A stretch of 11,022 nt of DNA. Origin: CAZVIK01 sp964627045. GTDB taxonomy: Bacteria > Acidobacteriota > Terriglobia > Bryobacterales > Bryobacteraceae. Below, piece after piece: positions 6,625-11,022 of this stretch (its first letter is position 1; every line of letters starts with the position of its first letter). The notes beneath the pieces are model-generated. The model saw nothing but the letters and a program-made list of their open reading frames with translations. It was not told the DNA's origin and searched no databases. The stretch is taken from assembly GCA_964627045.1 (NCBI GenBank), contig CAZVIK010000136.1, positions 1 to 11,022 of the forward strand. Reading direction: 5' to 3'. A program made the position numbers and the translations under genes.

Positions 6625-6936
6625 ATGAAGAAGAAACCGATCGTCATGCCCAAGTTCGCCAGCGAGGCGCAGGAAGCCGACTGGTGGGCCGGCCCCGAAG
6701 GCCGTCGGTTCGTCAAGCAGAAGGCGGCTGGGACCACGAAGAAGGGGGGCGCGGCTCAGGGCTCGCGTCTCGTGGGCCGGTTGAACAAGGCCGCCAGCGT
6801 TCAGATTGCGTTGCGTCTTCCCGAACCGGATGTCGCCAACGCCCGGGAAATCGCCGCGCGCAAGGGCATCGGCTACCAGACGCTCCTCAAGATGCTGGTG
6901 CACGAAGGGCTTCGCCGCGAAGCGCGCCGCGCCTGA
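6625..6936 (+). CDS. CopG/BrnA-type ribbon-helix-helix antitoxin
   Basis: A 103-residue protein translated immediately after the toxin. Its Shine-Dalgarno AGGGGAG (6611-6617) overlaps the end of the toxin gene and lies 7 nt before the ATG, so the two are co-transcribed and probably coupled. The N-terminus MPKFASEAQEADWW (8-21) is the signature seen in CopG-type antitoxins paired with BrnT toxins, and probably wraps the toxin. A basic, Gly/Ala-rich linker (31-55) follows. The C-terminal ribbon-helix-helix domain has strand SVQIALRL (58-65), helix 1 PDVANAREIAARKG (68-81) and helix 2 YQTLLKMLVHEGLRRE (84-99). These proteins dimerise, bind the operon promoter and autorepress it. No clear operator could be assigned upstream of the toxin. 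Confidence 0.85.
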   Translation: MKKKPIVMPKFASEAQEADWWAGPEGRRFVKQKAAGTTKKGGAAQGSRLVGRLNKAASVQIALRLPEPDVANAREIAARKGIGYQTLLKMLVHEGLRREARRA

Positions 6937-6982
6937 GGAGTCCGCTGCCGGCGGGCGCTTGAGCCTCCAGCCGGATGCCACA

Positions 6983-7025
6983 GCCGGCCCGGTTGTTCCA
7001 GGCCGGCCCGGCGCGGCACGCCGCG
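6983..7025. terminator. GC-rich stem-loops between convergent genes
   Basis: Two hairpins lie between the antitoxin stop (6936) and the GH51 stop (7042). GCCGGCC (6983-6989) pairs with GGCCGGC (7001-7007), and CGCGGC (7012-7017) pairs with GCCGCG (7020-7025). They sit where both converging transcripts should end. No T-run follows on either strand, so they are not classical intrinsic terminators. Confidence 0.35.
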
Positions 7026-7041
7026 TCAAGTTGCCAACGGC

Positions 7042-9186
7042 TTACGCAATCTCAAACTCGTACACGCTGATGCTTACCGGTGGAACCTGCACGGTCTCGG
7101 CCAGCGCGGTCTGCGAGGTCTCGACGATCTCGACCGCCGGTTTCTGTCCCGCCACGTTCGCCGACGCCAATCCCGGAGGCGCAATCTGCCACAGCTTGCC
7201 CGGCCCGCGCCGTTTCACACCCGTCAGGCTCGGCGCAAACGTCTGGCTCGACTCGGTTGGATTGACCACCGACAGGATTAGCCGCTTACGGTCGCCCGAG
7301 AGCGCGGCCAGCACGTCCAGCGGATAGGTGGGGCTGCCGATGGGCGTCTTCGGCGTGTCCACCCACGGTGTGCCCGGCACCGCAGGCTGCGGCGAGTTCC
7401 CCGTCACCGGCACGGGCATCGCCCCGCCGAAGTGGTTCGCCATCAGCTTCAACACCAGCCCTTCGGCCGAGTAACCCGTGGCCGTGCCCGTCGCGTCCAC
7501 TAACACGGTCCCCAGCGAACCGGTGGCGCAACTGGCCTCCACCATGTCCGAACGGCGGAACATCTCGTTGAGGAAAATCGCGTAGCACAGGGGCGTCAAC
7601 ATCCCCGGCGGCTGGTAGGAACCGCTCACCTGCCGGTGGCGGCATCCCCACTCGTCGAAGATGAACTTGACCTTCTGCTCCTTCAGCCACGGCATCTTCT
7701 TGACGTACTCCGCCCACACCTCCATGGCCTCGCCGATGCGGTTAGCGGTGCGGCGGGCCTGGATGGGCAGTGGGTCGTTCACGTCGACGAACGACTGTTT
7801 CTGCGCGTCGTAGGCCAGGCGCGGATAGGAGTAAGTGTGCTCGGAAACGTAATCGACGTTGCCGCGGCAGTTGGCCAGCAGCCAGCCGGTCCAGTCCTCC
7901 TTGCCGCCCAGTTCCCACGGCACGCTCTCCGGAATCGGCGGTTCCCACTCGCTGGGAAAGAAGTTGCCCTTCTTTTCGGCGGCGCCGATGCCGCGCTCAC
8001 AGATGGTGGCGCCCGACAGGCACACCTTGATGGTGGGGTCCACCGCGCGCATGGCCTCCACGATGCGGTTGTGCTTCTCCCAATACTGGTTCAGCGACAT
8101 GCGCCCGAACTGCCAGGGACCGTACATCTCGTTGCCAATGCACCAGAGACGGACGTGGAACGGCTCGGGATGGCCGTTGTCGGCGCGCAGTTTGCCCAGG
8201 CGCGTGGAGGCGGAACCGTTGCAGTATTCGACCTCCTCGGCCGCCTCGCGGGCCGAGCCGAAGCCGCTGTTGATGGTGAGGTCGGGTTCCGCGCCAAGCA
8301 GGCGGCAGAAGGCGATGAACTCGTGTAGGCCGACGTCGTTCGGCTCCACGCGGCCGCTCCACATGGCCTGGAGGCGCGGCGGGCGTTTGTCGATGTCGCC
8401 GATGCCGTCGTACCAGTCGTAACCGGAGACGAAGTTGCCGCCGGGCCACTTCGCCATCTTGAAACCGGCCTCGCGGAAAAGGCGGATCATGCCGGCGTGG
8501 AACCCCTGGATATTGTCGGCGGGCATCAGCGAGACCGCGCCCACGTGGAACGTGCCCACGCCGGTGCCGAGGATCTCCAGGCGCGCCTCCTGCGTATCCA
8601 CCGGCGCCGTGAACGCCAGCGGGAACTTCTGGTACACGCTCGACAGCGGCGGGATGGCGATGGTCTGCGCGTCGCCCGGGCCCGTTCCCCAAACCAGGCG
8701 GACCACTACCTGCGCGCCGGCCTCGCCCGCCAGATACACACGGCCCGTGTAAGACTTCCCGCGCCCGAGGCGCAACCTGGACTGTTGCAGGCCGTGAGGT
8801 TCCGTGCCGTCCAGTTTCACGCGCGGGCTGTGCTTGCCGGTGAATGGCCGGACGGTGTCCATTTCCACTGTTCCCGCCGGTCCGACCGGCCGGAACGGTT
8901 CGCCCATAAAGCGGAACATGGGGGAGGCGGCGCGCGCCGGCGTGGCGGCGGCGGCAATGACCGGATTGGCGAACTTGCGGTCGGTCAGCATCTCGGCCCA
9001 CACGCGCGTGGTGGCCGGTTCCATGTAGCCGCCGAAAACCAGCGGGCTTACCGGCTCGCCGGGCCTGGTGGCGTCGATGCCCGCCTGGATTCGTTCGTTG
9101 GCGGCGGCGAAGGCCTTCGGTGCGGGGTGCAGCAGAGCGGCTCCTGCGATGGGAGCCGTGAGAAAGTCGCGTCGTTTGATGGGCAT
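7042..9186 (-). CDS. GH51-like alpha-L-arabinofuranosidase, Tat-exported
   Basis: A 714-residue protein. The N-terminus MPIKRRDFLTAPIAGAALLH, ending PKAFA, is a twin-arginine signal, so the folded enzyme is probably exported to the periplasm. An N-terminal carbohydrate-binding-like region (about 90-220) precedes the (beta/alpha)8 barrel. The barrel has KWPGGNFVSGYDWYDGIG (246-263), the acid/base Glu in GNE (E353) and the nucleophile in FIFDEW (E512). A C-terminal beta-sandwich follows (about 560-714). These motifs and their order match clan GH-A family 51, which releases terminal L-arabinofuranose from arabinan and arabinoxylan. Other specificities in this family, such as endoglucanase, cannot be excluded. 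Both catalytic residues are present and the length is within the range of multi-domain members. AGAGGA lies 5-6 nt before the ATG at 9186. It is monocistronic, with its own promoter and a LacI-like operator. Confidence 0.88.
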   Translation of the reverse strand: MPIKRRDFLTAPIAGAALLHPAPKAFAAANERIQAGIDATRPGEPVSPLVFGGYMEPATTRVWAEMLTDRKFANPVIAAAATPARAASPMFRFMGEPFRPVGPAGTVEMDTVRPFTGKHSPRVKLDGTEPHGLQQSRLRLGRGKSYTGRVYLAGEAGAQVVVRLVWGTGPGDAQTIAIPPLSSVYQKFPLAFTAPVDTQEARLEILGTGVGTFHVGAVSLMPADNIQGFHAGMIRLFREAGFKMAKWPGGNFVSGYDWYDGIGDIDKRPPRLQAMWSGRVEPNDVGLHEFIAFCRLLGAEPDLTINSGFGSAREAAEEVEYCNGSASTRLGKLRADNGHPEPFHVRLWCIGNEMYGPWQFGRMSLNQYWEKHNRIVEAMRAVDPTIKVCLSGATICERGIGAAEKKGNFFPSEWEPPIPESVPWELGGKEDWTGWLLANCRGNVDYVSEHTYSYPRLAYDAQKQSFVDVNDPLPIQARRTANRIGEAMEVWAEYVKKMPWLKEQKVKFIFDEWGCRHRQVSGSYQPPGMLTPLCYAIFLNEMFRRSDMVEASCATGSLGTVLVDATGTATGYSAEGLVLKLMANHFGGAMPVPVTGNSPQPAVPGTPWVDTPKTPIGSPTYPLDVLAALSGDRKRLILSVVNPTESSQTFAPSLTGVKRRGPGKLWQIAPPGLASANVAGQKPAVEIVETSQTALAETVQVPPVSISVYEFEIA

Positions 9187-9236
9187 TTGGTTCCTCTTGT
9201 TTCGGGGTCTTGCGTCGATCTCTCGCGGAACAAGCT

Positions 9237-9266
9237 AGTATACACCCGGCAGCAAACGTTTGTTTC
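9237..9266 (-). promoter_or_regulatory. Promoter of the arabinofuranosidase gene
   Basis: On the minus strand, TATACT (9242-9237) matches 5 of 6 of the -10 consensus. GAAACA (9266-9261), 18 bp upstream, is a weak -35. The predicted leader is about 45 nt and contains the AGAGGA ribosome site near 9191-9196. Confidence 0.5.
9253..9262. promoter_or_regulatory. LacI/GalR-type operator palindrome
   Basis: CAAACGTTTG is a perfect 10-bp palindrome with the AAnCGnTT centre typical of LacI/GalR-family operators, which often control sugar-hydrolase genes. It lies inside the predicted -35/-10 spacer of the GH51 promoter, where a bound repressor would block polymerase. The regulator is not in this window. 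Confidence 0.45.
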
Positions 9267-9298
9267 GAGCATTCACGTACGCCCGGCGAGGCGGGCAC

Positions 9299-9334
9299 GC
9301 GCGCCTAGCCTGTGCCCCACGCCTGGAGGCGCGC
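9299..9334 (-). terminator. Stem-loop just after the methyltransferase stop
   Basis: GCGCGCCT (9299-9306) pairs perfectly with AGGCGCGC (9327-9334), an 8-bp GC-rich stem with a 20-nt loop that can form a further short CC/GG pairing. It begins on the last base of the methyltransferase stop codon (9336-9334 read on the minus strand). No T-run follows, so it may terminate weakly or protect the 3' end. Confidence 0.4.
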
Positions 9335-10422
9335 TACTTTCTCACCACGTACCAGTTGTTCTGGATGTCGTGCTTCAACGTGTGCGTATCGACCGAACGG
9401 AACCCTGCTGCCCGCAGGTATTCACGTGTCGTCTCCTCGCCCCACATGGCGCCGACCCCCTCGCCTCCCTGAGCAAGCGAAACGGTCATGCAGTGCATGC
9501 ACGAGATCGTATACAGCGCCGTGCCCAAAGGATGCGCGGCGTTCTTGTGTAGCTCGCTCGAAGCGCGAATGTCTTGCATGAGATACACACCGTCCGGCTT
9601 GAGTGCGCGGTAGATGCCTCTAAGGACATTCAGCGGGCTGGCCTGGTCGTGCACGGCGTCGAAGGTCGTGATCAGGTCGAAGGACTCCGGGTCCGCGGCC
9701 TCGTGAAAATCCGTGAGATCGGCGGAGAGGAAAGAAACGTTCGAGAGCCCCCGGCGAAACGCTTTCGAGCGCGCGTGCCCGACGGCCTCGCTCGAAAGAT
9801 CTATCCCGACGAAGTGGCTGTGCGGGTAGAGTTCGGCGAGCCGGTTGACGATGCGGCCGCTGCCGCAACCTGCGTCGAGCACCCGAATCCCGGCGTCCAG
9901 GCGCCGGCTGAGACCGGGCACCAGCGGCAGCACGTGCGATTCCAGCGATGAGAGGACCGACTGCCCGCTATCCTCCGCCATGACCTCATGGAATCGGGGG
10001 AACCGCTCGTAAGGCACACCGCCGCCGTTGCGGAAACACTCCACGACTTCGTCTTCCACGGCCCCGAGGACCGCGATGTACTGGGCGAATACCGCCATGT
10101 TATCGGCGGCCGCTACGCGAACCAGCGACGCGGCATGCTCCGGCGGCAACCAGTAGACCCGCCGCGTGGCATCATATTCGACCACGCCGCCCGTCACCAT
10201 CGCGCCCAGCCACTCGCGAACATACCGCTCATTCAAACCGGCAGCGGCGGCGATCTTCCCGGAGGCGGCGGGCCGCATCCCATGCATGGCGTCAAACAGG
10301 CCCGTGCGGTGGCCGACCGACACCATCAGGCAGAGCGTCGCGTCGTTCAATGCGGACAAAAGGCGTCCGGCGAAGGCTTCCGTCTTTGCGGGATCGTGAC
10401 TGTGCGTCGCAGTCTCCGGCAT
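9334..10422 (-). CDS. Class I SAM-dependent methyltransferase with N-terminal winged helix
   Basis: A 362-residue cytosolic protein. Residues 15-100 form a winged-helix-like domain (LFDAMHGMRPAASGKIAAAAGLNERYVREWLGAMVTGGVVEYD), used for dimerisation in Rv2258c-like and O-methyltransferase families. The Rossmann domain follows, with motif I VLDAGCGSG (181-189), the acidic ribose-binding residue D208 in GIDLS, D235 in SADL, motif IV FDLITTFDAVHD (248-259) and the LKPDGVYLMQDI strand (274-285). It should transfer a methyl group from SAM to a small molecule; the substrate is not predictable. HDQ after motif IV and the Cys/Met-rich stretch SCMHCM (307-312) may shape the active site. The start is strong: AAGGAG lies 4 nt before ATG 10422. 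It seems monocistronic. Neighbours give no pathway. Confidence 0.87.
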   Translation of the reverse strand: MPETATHSHDPAKTEAFAGRLLSALNDATLCLMVSVGHRTGLFDAMHGMRPAASGKIAAAAGLNERYVREWLGAMVTGGVVEYDATRRVYWLPPEHAASLVRVAAADNMAVFAQYIAVLGAVEDEVVECFRNGGGVPYERFPRFHEVMAEDSGQSVLSSLESHVLPLVPGLSRRLDAGIRVLDAGCGSGRIVNRLAELYPHSHFVGIDLSSEAVGHARSKAFRRGLSNVSFLSADLTDFHEAADPESFDLITTFDAVHDQASPLNVLRGIYRALKPDGVYLMQDIRASSELHKNAAHPLGTALYTISCMHCMTVSLAQGGEGVGAMWGEETTREYLRAAGFRSVDTHTLKHDIQNNWYVVRK

Positions 10423-10702
10423 ATCGCTCCTTTGTGAGGGCGTTTGGGAAAGCCGGAACTCGCGCGCCGTGTGGGCACACCGGTGCTTGGGGTATTCGGC
10501 AGAACGGAATCAGTAGGCGCTTGCGCAATGTTGCCGCGCGTTTCCCAGGGCCCGAGTTTTCCCCGATTGTAGCCCGAGCCAGTGCGAAAACGGTGCCGCT
10601 TTCGAGGAGTTTACGCACATGTGATCTTTGGTGGCAGGCGGGGGACGTGCATGGCGGTGCCCCGCGCCATGAGAGGCATTGCATTCAGCCTTCCGGCGAA
10701 GC
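10423..10702. other. Intergenic region upstream of the methyltransferase
   Basis: A 280-bp region with no supported gene. It holds the methyltransferase ribosome site (10427-10432) and, on the minus strand, a TACAAT hexamer (10571-10566) that could be a -10 box without a clear -35. If used, it would give a leader of roughly 135 nt. A hairpin from the upstream gene lies at 10650-10671. Confidence 0.45.
10650..10671 (-). terminator. Hairpin downstream of the barrel-protein gene
   Basis: CATGGCG (10650-10656) pairs perfectly with CGCCATG (10665-10671) around an 8-nt loop. It lies about 30 nt after the TAG of the gene that ends at 10703. There is no T-run, so termination would be weak or factor-assisted. 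Confidence 0.35.
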
Positions 10703-11022
10703 CTAAAACCGGAGCGTGTAGTTCAACTTGGCGCGCACGTCGGTGCGAAGGGCCTCGAATCTGTCGAGCGGGTTTTCTTGCCATTCGTGGTTGAACACGA
10801 AGTAGACCTCCTGCCCGGGTTTCAGGATCCAGCGCAGCCGGCTCTGCAGCCCGATGTTGCGGGAGTCTGTATCGTATTGAACGAAGTTCGTTACGCTGAG
10901 CTTCGGGCTGAAGAAGTAGTTGAACCGGACCAGCGCGAGCGACGTGCTGAAGTCGCCTTCCTTCAGGCGGACCCAAAACACGCTCATCTCAAAACCTGTG
11001 GACATCCGCGCACCCAAGCGCC
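10703..11022 (-). CDS. DUF5916-like outer-membrane barrel protein, C-terminal fragment
   Basis: The minus-strand frame is open from the right edge to TAG at 10705-10703, leaving about 106 residues of the C-terminus. Alternating aromatic strands are visible: EMSVFWVRLKEG, LALVRFNYFFSP, LSVTNFVQYD, IGLQSRLRWIL, VYFVFNHEWQ and AKLNYTLRF. The final residue is Phe, as in proteins inserted by the BAM complex. The RLRWILKPGQEVYFVFNHEW block followed by NPLDRFEALRTDVRAKLNYTLRF resembles the end of acidobacterial proteins that combine a CBM9-like sugar-binding domain with a DUF5916 barrel. The N-terminal part lies beyond the window, so the domain layout cannot be checked. The TTG at 11017 is internal. 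Its role is probably outer-membrane binding or uptake of glycans (inference). Confidence 0.7.
   Translation of the reverse strand, partial: RLGARMSTGFEMSVFWVRLKEGDFSTSLALVRFNYFFSPKLSVTNFVQYDTDSRNIGLQSRLRWILKPGQEVYFVFNHEWQENPLDRFEALRTDVRAKLNYTLRF

Noticed and set aside
7997..9552. Long frames across the GH51 gene (7997-9298 minus and 8497-9552 plus)
   Set aside because: They are shadows of the GH51 frame, which has both catalytic motifs, a Tat signal and a ribosome site.
1..11022. CRISPR array, tRNA/rRNA gene, insertion sequence, phage or retron-like element
   Set aside because: I saw no regularly spaced repeats, transposase or integrase motifs, reverse transcriptase motifs or RNA-gene signatures on reading through the window.

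Overview
The window is GC-rich bacterial DNA that most likely comes from an Acidobacteriota genome of the Solibacter/Bryobacter type. The main reason is the PadR regulator coupled to a 902-residue duplicated FtsX/MacB-type permease with an extra N-terminal cytoplasmic domain, the 'ADOP' family that is typical of this phylum. A Tat-exported GH51 arabinofuranosidase and the end of a DUF5916-type outer-membrane barrel fit a polysaccharide-degrading soil acidobacterium. A run of ten Ns at 5226-5235 shows this is a draft assembly.

Layout. 1-201: C-terminus of a cation diffusion facilitator with a Cys-rich tail. 220-1269 (-): stand-alone radical SAM/SPASM protein with a CRP/FNR-like palindrome upstream. 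1391-4436 (-): padR-ADOP operon with an 8-nt gene overlap, a sigma70-like promoter and candidate operator half-sites. 4558-5205 (+): divergent isochorismatase-fold hydrolase that appears leaderless and has Ser at the usual catalytic Cys position. 5116-5345: a 110-nt segment appears twice around the N run, degraded on the left, so this looks like an unmerged contig overlap; the real hydrolase probably stops at 5134-5136. 5384-6936: small accessory island with an unrecognised helical protein (possible HEPN-like motif) on the minus strand, divergent from a BrnT-type toxin/CopG-type antitoxin pair. 7042-9186 (-): GH51 enzyme with a LacI-type palindrome in its promoter. 9334-10422 (-): winged-helix class I methyltransferase. 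10703-11022 (-): C-terminus of a DUF5916-like barrel protein.

The genes mostly form independent units. The linked pairs are padR with the ADOP permease and the toxin-antitoxin pair. I saw no CRISPR array, tRNA, rRNA or insertion sequence. I found no clear novel multi-gene system. The best candidates for a second look are the small island at 5384-6936, the Cys-to-Ser hydrolase, the solo radical SAM gene with its palindrome, and the false gap.
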